64,000 nt of DNA from Methylobacterium sp. J-076 (GCF_022829405.1 NZ_JAKSXW010000149.1:310001-374000); one strand, 5' to 3'; shown: positions 26,136-34,239, counted from the first letter of the stretch. The notes: generated from the letters alone by a model not told the origin. Made by a program: numbers and translations.

Positions 26136-26909
26136 TCAAGAGACCTTCCAGCCCGAATGGATCGCCACGATGCCGCCGGACAGGGGCCGCTCGGACACGT
26201 GGCGGAAGCCCGCCTGCTCGATCATCCCCGCGAAGGCGCCCCGGGTGGGGAACTTGCGGATCGATTCCACGAGGTACCGGTAGGAATCCGCATCCCCCGC
26301 CACCCGCGCGCCGATGCGGGGGATGACGTGGAAGGAATAGGCCTCGTAGACCTTGTCGAGGAACGGTACGTCGACGGCCGAGAATTCGAGGCAGAGGAAG
26401 CGCCCGCCGGGCTTCAGCACCCGCCGCGCCTCTTCCAGGGCCAAGTCGATCCTGGGCACGTTCCGGATACCGAAGGCGATAGTGTAGGCGTCGAAGGCCG
26501 CAGCCGGCAGGGGCAGGCTCTCGGCATTGCCGGTGACGAAGGCGACGCGTTCGCCGTAGGTCGCCTCGGCCCGCTCCGCGCCGACCCTCAGCATCGATTC
26601 GTTGATGTCGAGCACCGTCACCCGCGTGGCCGGCCCGCCCGCGTCCAGCACCCGGAAGGCGACGTCGCCCGTGCCGCCGGCCACGTCGAGATGGGCGAAG
26701 GGCCGGTTCTTCGGCGGGCGCAGCATGGCGACGAGCTGCGCCTTCCAGGCCCGGTGGAGACCGGCGGACATCAGGTCGTTCATCAGGTCGTAGCGGCGGG
26801 CCACGGAGTGGAACACGCTGTCGACGCGCCCCTGCTTCTCGCTGAGGGCCACGCGCTCGAACCCGAAATCCGTCGTCTCGCGTCTCGCGCCCTCGTCCGC
26901 CACCGTCAT
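26136..26909 (-). CDS. ubiE: demethylmenaquinol/2-methoxy-6-polyprenylbenzoquinol methyltransferase
   Basis: C-methylation step in ubiquinone (and menaquinone) synthesis. 257 residues. Signatures: VFHSVARRYDLMNDLMSAGLHR (UbiE motif 1), the SAM loop HLDVAGGTGDVAFRVL, NAESLPLPAAAFDAYTIAFG, IRNVPRIDLALEEARRVLKP and the C-terminal GIVAIHSGWKV. All are in the expected order, with no break. Transcribed before ubiB with a 13-base gap. Confidence 0.95.
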   Translation of the reverse strand: MTVADEGARRETTDFGFERVALSEKQGRVDSVFHSVARRYDLMNDLMSAGLHRAWKAQLVAMLRPPKNRPFAHLDVAGGTGDVAFRVLDAGGPATRVTVLDINESMLRVGAERAEATYGERVAFVTGNAESLPLPAAAFDAYTIAFGIRNVPRIDLALEEARRVLKPGGRFLCLEFSAVDVPFLDKVYEAYSFHVIPRIGARVAGDADSYRYLVESIRKFPTRGAFAGMIEQAGFRHVSERPLSGGIVAIHSGWKVS

Positions 26910-26999
26910 GCTCTTCCCGCCATTCGTGCCCGGACCTTCGAGCCTGAGGGGCGTCTTAGCCGGAGTCCGGCCGAGCCGCCATGCGTCCGAGGCTCCCCC

Positions 27000-28109
27000 T
27001 CAGCCGACGCGCAGCTTCAGGGCGTCGGCGATGGCCTGGGCCATGGCCTTGGTGCCCATCGGGTTGGCGCCCTGGCCGGCGATGTCGGCCGTGCGCGCGC
27101 CCCCGGACAGCGCGTCGGTGATCGCCCCGTCGAGGGCGTCGGCGGCCTCGCCCAGGCCGAAGGAGTAGCGCAGGCACATGGCGAGGGAGCCGATCATGGC
27201 GATGGGGTTGGCCCGGTCCTGCCCGGCGATGTCCGGGGCGGAGCCGTGGACCGGCTCGTAGAGGGCGCGGCGCAGCCCCTTGTCATCGACAGCCCCGAGC
27301 GAGGCGGAGGGCAGCATCCCGAGCGAGCCGGTGAGCATCGCCGCGATGTCGGACAGCACGTCGCCGAACAGGTTGTCCGTCACCAGCACGTCGAACTGCT
27401 TCGGCCGCCGGACGAGCTGCATGGCGCAGTTGTCGGCCAGCACATGCTCCAGTTCGAGGTCGGCATAGTCCTCGGCATGGACGCGGGTGACGACCTCCTT
27501 CCACAGGACGCCAGTCTTCATCACGTTGTGCTTCTCGGCCGACGCGACCCGCCCCGAGCGCTTGCCGGCGAGATCGAACGCCACGCGGGCGATCCGCTCG
27601 ATCTCGCCCGTCGTGTAGACCTGGGTGTCGACGGCCCGCTTGCCGCCGTCCGGCAGCTCGGTGATCTCCTTCGGCTCGCCGAAATAGACGCCACCGGTCA
27701 ACTCGCGCACGATCATGATGTCGAGGCCCTCGACCAGCTCGCGCTTCAGCGCCGAGGCCTCGGCCAGGGCGGGGTAGCAGATCGCCGGGCGAAGGTTGGC
27801 GAAGAGCTCGAGGTCCTTGCGCAGGCGCAGGAGGCCGGCCTCCGGGCGGTTCTCGTAGGCGACGCCGGCCCATTTCGGCCCGCCCACGGCGCCGAGGAGG
27901 ATCGCGTCGGCGTCCTTCGCCCGTTGCAGGGTTGCGTCCGCCAGGGGGACGCCGTGGGCGTCGATGGCGCAACCGCCGACGAGGTCGGTCTCGGTCTCGA
28001 AGGACGCGAGCCCGGTCTCGGCCAGGGCGTCGAGCACCACCTGCAAGCCGCCCGCCACCTCCGGGCCGATGCCGTCGCCGGGCAGGAGGAGGAGCTTGTA
28101 GCTGGCCAT
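27000..28109 (-). CDS. leuB: 3-isopropylmalate dehydrogenase
   Basis: Third step of leucine synthesis: oxidative decarboxylation of 3-isopropylmalate with NAD+. 369 residues. Visible: LLLLPGDGIGPEV at the N-terminus, LLGAVGGPKWAG, the substrate-binding LLRLRKDLELFANLRPAI, IVRELTGGVYFG, VLVTDNLFGDVLSDIAAMLTGSLGML (metal-binding Asp residues) and the NAD loop YEPVHGSAPDIAGQDRANP. ATG 28109 is the conserved start; the longer open frame upstream covers an intergenic repeat. It is divergent from leuA across a ~555-base region. Confidence 0.95.
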   Translation of the reverse strand: MASYKLLLLPGDGIGPEVAGGLQVVLDALAETGLASFETETDLVGGCAIDAHGVPLADATLQRAKDADAILLGAVGGPKWAGVAYENRPEAGLLRLRKDLELFANLRPAICYPALAEASALKRELVEGLDIMIVRELTGGVYFGEPKEITELPDGGKRAVDTQVYTTGEIERIARVAFDLAGKRSGRVASAEKHNVMKTGVLWKEVVTRVHAEDYADLELEHVLADNCAMQLVRRPKQFDVLVTDNLFGDVLSDIAAMLTGSLGMLPSASLGAVDDKGLRRALYEPVHGSAPDIAGQDRANPIAMIGSLAMCLRYSFGLGEAADALDGAITDALSGGARTADIAGQGANPMGTKAMAQAIADALKLRVG

Positions 28110-28157
28110 GGTGGGTCTCGCGCTGTCTGTCAGGGGAGCCCGGTCGACATCACCCGC

Positions 28158-28253
28158 ACCGTCCTCGCGAGCGAAGCGGAGCGACCCCGGGCAGTGCACG
28201 GACGGCCCGTGTGGCGCATCCCTGGGTCGCTCCGCTTCGCCCGCGGGGACGGT
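28158..28253. repeat. long imperfect inverted repeat in the leuB-leuA intergenic region
   Basis: Two 34-base arms (28158-28191 and 28220-28253) are inverted copies with three mismatches; both contain the core GCGAAGCGGAGCGACCC. The 28-base centre reads mostly as unrelated sequence. The shape is that of a REP/BIME-like intergenic palindrome. It lies 49 bases upstream of the leuB start, so it could also affect leuB mRNA. Confidence 0.75.
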
Positions 28254-28430
28254 CAGGCCAGCCCTACCGAGCGAAATCGGTCTTCGGCGGGCTTTAGAGC
28301 GGTCTCCGCCCGAGGGGAAGCCGGGTTCGGGCGCCATGCCCTTGAGTTTCGCGGAGGCCGGATGTACCTCTCTGCCCCTGACGTGCGGCCGCTTCGGCAT
28401 GGCCCGCGCGAGCCTGAGGAGAGACGAGCC

Positions 28431-28541
28431 TTGGCCAGAGCCGGCTCAGCGTCGGAGATCGCCGGTGCCGCTTGCGCGGCGCAGCGGTCGCGCGCGCCCT
28501 CGGCCTTCCTCCTCCTCGACCTTCTGCTTACCCGCCCCTGA
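28431..28541 (+). CDS. putative leucine leader peptide of leuA
   Basis: A short ORF (36 residues from TTG 28431) with seven leucine codons near its end: the product ends AFLLLDLLLTRP, with six of them in CTC CTC CTC GAC CTT CTG CTT. Such runs are the sensing element of translation-coupled attenuators of leucine operons. A weak ribosome binding site (GAGGAG) lies 12 bases before the TTG, but the frame is open further upstream, so the true start is unsure. Just after the stop, CCGGGC-GTGC-GCCTGG can form a six-base-pair hairpin (28548-28563); a clear T-run is missing. The gene controlled would be leuA, 125 bases downstream. Confidence 0.5.
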   Translation: MARAGSASEIAGAACAAQRSRAPSAFLLLDLLLTRP

Positions 28542-28585
28542 GGGCCGTCCGGGCGTGCGCCTGGGCCCTTAGGGGAGATTTCGCG

Positions 28586-28669
28586 ATGCAACGCCCATCC
28601 CGGGCATCCCCCGCCTCCGGCCGCGCGCCGGGCGGAGCGCGACAGGGTTCAAGAAGGCACCTCCCATGA
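28586..28669 (+). CDS. short upstream ORF overlapping the leuA start
   Basis: A 27-codon ORF with a strong ribosome binding site (AGGGGAG at 28570-28576, nine bases before ATG 28586). It is rich in Arg, Pro, Gly and Ser and ends with a TGA that overlaps the leuA ATG (ATGA at 28666-28669). It has no leucine run and no family. It may only serve to deliver ribosomes to leuA by coupling. Chance is possible, but the SD and the exact overlap are suggestive. Confidence 0.35.
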   Translation: MQRPSRASPASGRAPGGARQGSRRHLP

Positions 28670-30240
28670 CCATCCCATCCGACACCCCGGCGACCGGCAC
28701 CCGCGACCGCGTGCTGATCTTCGACACCACGTTGCGCGACGGCGAGCAGTGCCCCGGCGCCACCATGACCTTCGATGAGAAGCTGGCGGTGGCCGAGCTG
28801 CTCGACACGATGGGCGTCGACATCATCGAGGCCGGCTTCCCCATCGCCTCCATCGGCGATTTCGAGGCGGTCTCCGAGATCGCCCGGCGGACCAAGCGCG
28901 CCACCATCGCCGGGCTGGCCCGGGCCATCACCGCCGACATCGCCCGCGCCGGCGAGGCGGTGCGGCACGCCCGGCGCGGGCGCATCCACACCTTCGTCTC
29001 GACCTCGCCGATCCACCTCGCCCACCAGATGCGCAAGACGCAGGACGAGGTGCTGGAGATCATCCTCAAGACCGTGGCCCAGGCCCGCGACCTCGTGGAG
29101 GACGTGGAGTGGTCGGCCATGGACGCGACGCGCACGCCCATCGACTACCTGTGCCGCTGCGTCGAGGCGGCGATCAAGGCGGGCGCCACCACGATCAACC
29201 TGCCCGACACTGTGGGCTACGCGACGCCGACCGAGTACCGGGAGATGTTCCGGGCCGTGCGTGAGCGGGTGCCGAACGCCGACCGGGCGATCTTCTCGGT
29301 GCATTGCCACAACGACCTCGGCCTCGCCATCGCTAACTCGCTGGCGGGCATCGAGGGCGGCGCCCGGCAGGTGGAATGCACCGTCAACGGCATCGGCGAG
29401 CGGGCCGGCAACGCGGCGCTGGAAGAGATCGTGATGGCGATCCGCACCCGCGCCGACGTGATGCCCTACGACACCGGCATCGAATCGCAGATGCTGACCC
29501 GGGCTTCGAAGCTCGTCAGCCACGCCACCAACTTCCCCGTGCAGTTCAACAAGGCGATCGTCGGCCGCAACGCCTTCGCCCACGAGAGCGGCATCCACCA
29601 GGACGGGATGCTGAAGAACTCGGAGACCTACGAGATCATGACCCCGGCCTCGGTCGGCCTCACGAAGACATCCCTGGTGATGGGCAAGCATTCCGGCCGG
29701 GCGGCCTTCCGCTCGAAGCTGGAGGACCTCGGCCTGCACCTGTCCGACAACCAGTTCCAGGACGCGTTCGAGCGCTTCAAGGCGTTGGCGGACCGGAAGA
29801 AGCACGTCTACGACGAGGACATCGAAGCGCTGGTGGACGAGAACCTCGCCACCGCCCAGGACAGGATCCGCCTCGTCTCGCTCTCGGTCATCGCCGGCAC
29901 CCGCGGCCCGCAGCGGGCGACCCTGCGCATCGTGGACGAGGCCGGCTCGCGGGTCGAGGAGGCGGACGGCAACGGGCCGGTGGACGCGGTGTTCAACGCC
30001 ATCCGGGCCCTCGTGCCGCACGAGGCGCAGCTCGACCTCTACGACGTCCACGCGGTCACCGGAGGCACCGACGCGCAGGCGGAGGTGACGGTGCGCCTGC
30101 GCGACGGCGACCGCAGCATCACCGCCCGCGGTGCCGACCCGGACACCCTGGTGGCCTCGGCCAAGGCGTATCTCTCCGCGCTGAACAAGCTCGCCGCCCA
30201 GGCCGTGCGTCTCCATGCGCAGCACGCCGCGGCGGAATGA
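28666..30240 (+). CDS. leuA: 2-isopropylmalate synthase
   Basis: First committed enzyme of leucine synthesis, condensing acetyl-CoA with 2-oxoisovalerate. 524 residues. The DRE-TIM signature FDTTLRDGEQCPGATMTFD is at residue ~15, the HCHNDLGLAIANSLAGIEGG block with metal ligands near 210, GIGERAGNAALEEIVMAI just after, and the C-terminal LeuA dimer/regulatory domain from ~400 (RLVSLSVIAGTRGPQRATL). That domain mediates leucine feedback inhibition in the family. Upstream lies the leucine-rich leader described separately, so both attenuation and allostery may act. It is the last housekeeping gene before the tRNA. Confidence 0.95.
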   Translation: MTIPSDTPATGTRDRVLIFDTTLRDGEQCPGATMTFDEKLAVAELLDTMGVDIIEAGFPIASIGDFEAVSEIARRTKRATIAGLARAITADIARAGEAVRHARRGRIHTFVSTSPIHLAHQMRKTQDEVLEIILKTVAQARDLVEDVEWSAMDATRTPIDYLCRCVEAAIKAGATTINLPDTVGYATPTEYREMFRAVRERVPNADRAIFSVHCHNDLGLAIANSLAGIEGGARQVECTVNGIGERAGNAALEEIVMAIRTRADVMPYDTGIESQMLTRASKLVSHATNFPVQFNKAIVGRNAFAHESGIHQDGMLKNSETYEIMTPASVGLTKTSLVMGKHSGRAAFRSKLEDLGLHLSDNQFQDAFERFKALADRKKHVYDEDIEALVDENLATAQDRIRLVSLSVIAGTRGPQRATLRIVDEAGSRVEEADGNGPVDAVFNAIRALVPHEAQLDLYDVHAVTGGTDAQAEVTVRLRDGDRSITARGADPDTLVASAKAYLSALNKLAAQAVRLHAQHAAAE

Positions 30241-30341
30241 GGGAAAAAATGGCGGCCGGGGGTGGACAGCCCCCGGCCCCATTGCTACTAGGCCGGCGTC
30301 GGCGGCGGTTGGTGGCCACCGAAACGGTCGCAACAGCGATC

Positions 30342-30417
<76 letters not shown>

Positions 30418-30643
30418 AGATTTAAACTCCTCACAGCACAGCGGAAAACGGCCTTCCAGTTCGCCGCGCCCGGGACGACCGAAACGGGCCGAAAACGGCC
30501 TTGGGCGGCATTTGGGCGGGGAACGCGTTTCAACCCCGCTCGCGGGTGGCTTCCGCGGCAGGGTTGTCGGCGCCCTCGATGACGGGGCGCGGCGTCCGGT
30601 TCGATTGTCCCCCCGCGCCGCCGATCCGCACAGGGGGCCCGTG
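30418..30643. other. intergenic junction after tRNA-Lys with short direct repeats
   Basis: No gene is supported here. The 12-mer GAAAACGGCCTT occurs twice (30444-30455 and 30491-30502) and TTGGGCGG twice (30501-30508 and 30512-30519), an arrangement reminiscent of arm-type sites beside attachment sites. No integrase is found next to it, and no second copy of the tRNA 3' end was noticed in the window. Confidence 0.4.
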
Positions 30644-31792
30644 TCAGCCCAACGGCGGGGAGATGGTGTGGATGGCCGGCGGACCGCCTGTGTCGTGCTC
30701 GATGCCGGAGCGGATCTCGCTGGCCGCGTCGAGCTCCTCCCGGTGAAGGCCCAGGCGCGAGCCATCGCTTGTCATGGACCGACAGATCTCATCCTTCACC
30801 GCGCGCGTCCCCAGCATCACGAAGGTACCGGGGCCACGGGGTGGGCGCCCGTCGAGCTCGCCGAGTTCCCTATAGAGCGATTGCAGCGACCCAATGCCTA
30901 CCGCACTCGCCGCCCAGCCCCGCCCGCTGGCTATTAGCGTTTCGGCTTGCTCGATCTCGCGCACGACGTCGTCGCGGGTCCTCGCTGGTGCGGCCCGGAT
31001 GTATCGCCGCCGCATGCCCATCGCGACGGGTGGCAACCGGACCTGCACGAGGAACGGGTCATCATACATGCCGAAGTCCCCCATGGGGATGACGACCGGA
31101 TAGGACGGCGGGTGGTCGCGCCCTTCGAGGTACAGGGCGTACGTGTGGTCCCCGTTCGCCACGAGGGTGGCGTCGACGGGCCCCGAGATCCGCAAGGTCA
31201 GGACCGTCTCGCCACCGTCGACATCGACGCCATGGATGAGGCTCGAGCGCATACCCGCGGCCATGGCATCGATCATGTCCAGTCTGCCGCCTCCGGTCAC
31301 CCTTATCCTGCTGATGGCCCCTTCGAGGTTGAGCCGCGCAGCATTGGCGTCCTTCACGACCTGGAGCGCCTTGTCCGGCCGCCAGGTCCGCCCGTCCTCC
31401 CCGGTCAGGGCGGTGCCCTCGTGGAGGCGCAGGGTAGCCCCGACGTCCCGGAAGGCGGCCACCAGGTGGCGTAGCTGACGGCACGACCATCCGGAGGGCT
31501 GGCTGTTCTTCGGGCCCTCCGCGTTGCCGGCGAAGATGTCGTCACGCTGCACGTTCACCGAGATGTCCATATAGCTGAGGCCGGCCGCCTTCCGCAGGGA
31601 CCAGACCTCGGTCGAGACGAGGTCCTCCTCGCCGGCGGTGTCCGCGTAGTGCCCCCGGGCGAGGCAGTTCTGCATGCACCCGCCCTCGCGGCGGAGGGCC
31701 TGCTTGGTGACGAGGCGGACCCAGTAGCCGCCGTCGTCGGCCTCGATGCGGTCGGCGGTCCCCTTCTCGGTCGCGGGCGTACGGTCGGACAC
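30644..31792 (-). CDS. PcfJ-like domain protein of a mobile element
   Basis: A 382-residue soluble protein. Residues ~35-105 carry the block LRREGGCMQNCLARGHYADT, then VWSLRKAAGLSYMDISVNVQ and FAGNAEGPKNSQPSG, which resembles the PcfJ-like domain of phage and conjugative elements (EG..M.HC.G.Y, then a strand pair and G..N..P). The function of PcfJ proteins is not established. Residues 120-380 show no family I recognise; a helical C-terminus begins around VVREIEQAETLIAS. It is divergently placed from the gene at 32016. The match is by eye and moderate. Confidence 0.55.
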   Translation of the reverse strand: MSDRTPATEKGTADRIEADDGGYWVRLVTKQALRREGGCMQNCLARGHYADTAGEEDLVSTEVWSLRKAAGLSYMDISVNVQRDDIFAGNAEGPKNSQPSGWSCRQLRHLVAAFRDVGATLRLHEGTALTGEDGRTWRPDKALQVVKDANAARLNLEGAISRIRVTGGGRLDMIDAMAAGMRSSLIHGVDVDGGETVLTLRISGPVDATLVANGDHTYALYLEGRDHPPSYPVVIPMGDFGMYDDPFLVQVRLPPVAMGMRRRYIRAAPARTRDDVVREIEQAETLIASGRGWAASAVGIGSLQSLYRELGELDGRPPRGPGTFVMLGTRAVKDEICRSMTSDGSRLGLHREELDAASEIRSGIEHDTGGPPAIHTISPPLG

Positions 31793-32015
31793 GGGTCATC
31801 CATCGGTGCACGGGTTGCAGCGAGGAGTGGCGGTGCGCCTTTCCCGACGTTCCGGCAGGCCGCGGCCCCCGGTGGGTACGGCCCTCCCGAGCCGCCACCG
31901 GGGAGTCTAGCGGGATGCCGCGATTCGTGGAGGTCCGTGGGATTTTACGAACCGGACTCACTCAAAGGCGATGGAACCCGCGGATACTGCCGTCCACCAC
32001 AGGATGGTTCGCCCG

Positions 32016-32519
32016 ATGCGCCTCTACCACTTCACGTCCCTAGGTCACCTGCCCGTCATCCTCGCGACGGGAGGGTTGTGGCGCGGCGAGGTCCCGCTCC
32101 TCGACGGGTCGAGGATCACCCGGGCGAATTGGCTGACGTCGGACCCAGACCCCGGGGGACATGGCTTGGACGGCTCCGAGGTGGACAAGCGCGCGGTCCG
32201 CATCGAGATGGAGTTCGGCCCCAGGGAGGCGTACCCGTGGCTGCGCTTCGCCAGTACCCGGGCTGGGTACCTGGAACCCCAACTGGTCGAGGAATTGGTT
32301 CGGACGGGCGGTGGCCAGCGCAAGGCGAGGTCCTGGTACGTCTACCCGAGGCAGATCCCGCCCAGTCGGTTTCTAGCCATCAAGTTCCGTCGGGAGAACG
32401 GAGGCTACAGCCCAGCCACACCCAGCGAGATCGAAGCGCTCGTCCCGCATGAGGAACTCGCGGACGTCGCCGAGGAACTCCGCCTCGCCCGTTTGGGCAC
32501 TGAGAAGGCATACGCCTGA
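32016..32519 (+). CDS. protein with ADP-ribosyltransferase-like N-terminus
   Basis: From ATG 32016 the product has 167 residues. It starts MRLYHFTSLGHLPVILATGG, followed by NWLTSDPDPGGHGLDG. The YHFTS-x5-ILxxGGL pattern is that of DarT and related ADP-ribosyltransferase-fold enzymes (a His in the first strand, then a helix that names an address-like loop, then a WLT strand). A candidate catalytic Glu (ART position) is not evident; Glu residues occur in EPQLVEELV near residue 88. An anti-phage toxin, a toxin-antitoxin partner or an unrelated phage protein are all possible. Upstream in-frame ATGs at 31971 and 32004 exist; the fold-based start is preferred. Confidence 0.45.
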   Translation: MRLYHFTSLGHLPVILATGGLWRGEVPLLDGSRITRANWLTSDPDPGGHGLDGSEVDKRAVRIEMEFGPREAYPWLRFASTRAGYLEPQLVEELVRTGGGQRKARSWYVYPRQIPPSRFLAIKFRRENGGYSPATPSEIEALVPHEELADVAEELRLARLGTEKAYA

Positions 32520-32541
32520 ACTGAAGGCTGAACGTCCACGA

Positions 32542-32572
32542 GGGGCCCTGGCAGCGATGCCGGGGCCCTTTC
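32542..32572. terminator. hairpin terminator between convergent genes
   Basis: A twelve-base-pair stem closes a GCGA tetraloop: GGGGCCCTGGCA pairs with TGCCGGGGCCCT with wobbles, followed by TTTCG on the plus strand. It lies 22 bases after the stop at 32519 and just before the stop of the convergent XRE gene, so it can serve both. Confidence 0.75.
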
Positions 32573-32582
32573 GCGTTCCGTG

Positions 32583-32894
32583 TTACCGGAATGCCCCCGG
32601 GGCTCCCCATACGGCCTCCTGTTCCGGCGTGTCGTCGCGCTCGTTCTGGGTTTGGACTTCCTCAAGGGTCGGGGGCCGGTACTGGTAGCGGACCACCCGC
32701 AGGTCCAGGCCGACCCTGTTCATCGCGGCCAACACGACACGGAACGGAACAGTCGGTGCCCGCCCGTCCTCCAGGAGGAGGATGAGCTGTTTCGTGCAGC
32801 CGGCGGCCTTGGCGACCTCCTGCTGGGTCAGCCGACGCCACCGGCGATGCTGCCGGATGAGCTTGCCGATCTCGAACAAATCTAAATGCGGCAC
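32583..32894 (-). CDS. XRE-family helix-turn-helix regulator
   Basis: A 103-residue protein with a lambda-repressor-like HTH: IGKLIRQHRRWRRLTQQEVA, KAAGCTKQLILLLEDGRAPT. The spacing and the QQEVAKAAGC recognition helix fit the HipB/XRE type found in toxin-antitoxin and phage repressor genes. The C-terminal part (VVLAAMNRVGLDLRVV) matches the short HipB-like tail, after which Glu/Thr-rich sequence ends the protein. A 60-base inverted repeat starts ten bases upstream of its ATG, so autoregulation is likely. No toxin gene is adjacent on the same strand. Confidence 0.85.
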   Translation of the reverse strand: MPHLDLFEIGKLIRQHRRWRRLTQQEVAKAAGCTKQLILLLEDGRAPTVPFRVVLAAMNRVGLDLRVVRYQYRPPTLEEVQTQNERDDTPEQEAVWGAPGAFR

Positions 32895-32903
32895 GTCGGG
32901 CCG

Positions 32904-32963
32904 ATGCCTCCCACAACGTACTTTTGAGCCGAAATCGCCTCAGAAGTACGTTACTGGAGGCAT
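32904..32963. promoter_or_regulatory. long inverted repeat, probable operator of the XRE gene
   Basis: Two 25-base arms (32904-32928 and 32939-32963) are inverted copies with four mismatches around a 10-base AT-rich centre. The inner arm AACGTACTT(T/C)TGAG and the outer ATGCCTCC are both conserved, with three unmatched bases between. It lies immediately upstream of the XRE start on the minus strand, as expected for an autoregulatory operator. Confidence 0.7.
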
Positions 32964-33018
32964 TCTGAAGATGCCGGGAGGCCCTGAAACCCACAATTCG
33001 AGCGGTGCCGTTAACGGT

Positions 33019-33309
33019 CTACAGCCCCGCGGCCGCCTCGACGGCCTCGCACCGAGTCCGCGACCACAGGGCCTGCTCGCTTCTCTCGATGGCCAACCTG
33101 AGGCGACGGGCATGTGAACCCGGGGGGTGCTCCCACCATGGTCCGGGGTTCCTGCGCGCGATGCGGGCGTGTTCCCGCCACCTGGCCTTCGTCTCCGGGG
33201 ACCGCAGCCGCCCGTGCGGGCCGCACAGGAACTCGCCGTCGCGGAATCCCGCCTCGACACTGGCCGTCCGCCGGCAGAAGGGGACGGCGCAATGGGCACG
33301 GGAGGTCAT
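33019..33309 (-). CDS. small zinc-knuckle-like protein of unknown function
   Basis: Ninety-six residues from the ATG at 33309. The N-terminus holds a probable zinc-binding cluster: Cys at 7 and 12 (HCAVPFCRR), then Cys 29 and His 32 (FLCGPHGR), a spacing used by short treble-clef fingers in phage and mobile-element proteins. The rest is Arg-rich and helical (ARWREHARIARRNPGPW). The start overlaps the upstream gene's stop (ATGA), so it is coupled in the seven-gene minus-strand operon, of which it is the last member. Frame shadows longer than this exist in the region and are not genes. Confidence 0.6.
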   Translation of the reverse strand: MTSRAHCAVPFCRRTASVEAGFRDGEFLCGPHGRLRSPETKARWREHARIARRNPGPWWEHPPGSHARRLRLAIERSEQALWSRTRCEAVEAAAGL

Positions 33310-33647
33310 CCACCCGCACTCCGCTCCGCCAGCATCGCATCTATGGCCACGATCCGGGCAGCGATTTCGTCCTGCATGGTGCTGAAGAACGCGAAGTCGC
33401 CCAGGACCGCACGGCACCGCCGCAGTTCCTCCTGCATCATCTCCACCGTGCCCGCGCGGACCTGCTGGATGGCCGTCTCGGGCTTCTCCAAGTGTTCGAG
33501 CAGCGGAGGCACGACCTGTACAAGGACGGCCAAGCGGCGGGCGGTGGTCTCGTTCGCGGCGGTACGCCCAGCAGTAACCGTATCGTCTTCTCCGGCCGTG
33601 CATCGAGCCGCCCACCACTCGAAGGATCGCTCGCGCATTCCTGTCAT
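33306..33647 (-). CDS. small protein of unknown function in the coupled operon
   Basis: A 113-residue product, no signal peptide or membrane segment. It starts MTGMRERSFEWWAARCTAGE and is mostly helical, with DDTVTAGRTAANETTARRL followed by long amphipathic helices. I recognise no family. Both ends overlap neighbours by ATGA (33306-33309 and 33644-33647), showing strict translational coupling. Chosen start is the ATG at 33647; the open frame runs far upstream inside other genes. Confidence 0.6.
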   Translation of the reverse strand: MTGMRERSFEWWAARCTAGEDDTVTAGRTAANETTARRLAVLVQVVPPLLEHLEKPETAIQQVRAGTVEMMQEELRRCRAVLGDFAFFSTMQDEIAARIVAIDAMLAERSAGG

Positions 33648-33958
33648 GCCGTCCTCCCGTTGAGATGGGTCTGCAGGCGGTCCACGGCGGCACCAATTTG
33701 GCGCCCCAGGACGAGGAACCCCAGCGCCACGGACTCGCCAACCTCCGCGCCCTTGCGGGCGGCCCGGGCGGCCTGCAGGTCGCCCCCGAGCCGGTCCGCC
33801 CGGCGCCTGGCCTCGGCCTCGATGATGGTGTCCATCGCGTCCGCCAAGGCAGCGCCATGGGCTTGCACTGCCAGGCGACGGGCAGTCCGGCGGCGCAGGT
33901 GAACCGGCACGGCGGCGCGGCGGAGATCCCGGCGGATGCTGCGTTCGAGTGCGGTCAT
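33644..33958 (-). CDS. small Arg/Ala-rich helical protein
   Basis: A 104-residue basic protein dominated by predicted helix: IRRDLRRAAVPVHLRRRTAR, then AMDTIIEAEARRRADRLG and a short hydrophobic stretch SVALGFLVLGRQIGAAV. It might be membrane-associated near its C-terminus, but no clear transmembrane segment is present. Unknown family. Coupled on both sides by ATGA overlaps. Confidence 0.55.
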   Translation of the reverse strand: MTALERSIRRDLRRAAVPVHLRRRTARRLAVQAHGAALADAMDTIIEAEARRRADRLGGDLQAARAARKGAEVGESVALGFLVLGRQIGAAVDRLQTHLNGRTA

Positions 33959-34239
33959 GCCGCGTCCCCATCGGCAGCCGTGGCCAGTAGGACGTCAAGG
34001 TCGGCGGCCAGCAACCGATGGAACGACACCGGCGTCCTGGGATACCATTGCAACTCCCAGACTTCGACGGTCGCCAGCGCCTTCTCGCGCTGCGCAAGAC
34101 TGACCCAGGCGGTCTCGGGATACGTCCCCGTCTCAATCGCCTCCAGGACCGTCTCGTAATAGGCCTTGTGCTGGTTGTGAGTCAGGTGAAGCGAGGCGTC
34201 GTGCTTCGGGAACTGCATCGTCACGTCTCCCAGGGCCAT
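33955..34239 (-). CDS. small protein of unknown function in the coupled operon
   Basis: Ninety-four residues from ATG 34239. It begins MALGDVTMQFPKHDASLHLT and continues HNQHKAYYETVLEAIETGTY. The composition is acidic to neutral with many aromatic residues (WELQWYPRTPVSFHRLL), unlike the frame's upstream Arg-rich shadow. No family recognised. Overlaps both neighbours by ATGA. Confidence 0.6.
   Translation of the reverse strand: MALGDVTMQFPKHDASLHLTHNQHKAYYETVLEAIETGTYPETAWVSLAQREKALATVEVWELQWYPRTPVSFHRLLAADLDVLLATAADGDAA

Noticed and set aside
26001..28541. An 846-codon plus-strand open frame across ubiE and leuB
   Set aside because: It is the antisense of conserved ubiE and leuB and is Arg/Gly/His-rich, typical of high-GC shadow frames; only its last 36 codons (the Leu leader) are kept.
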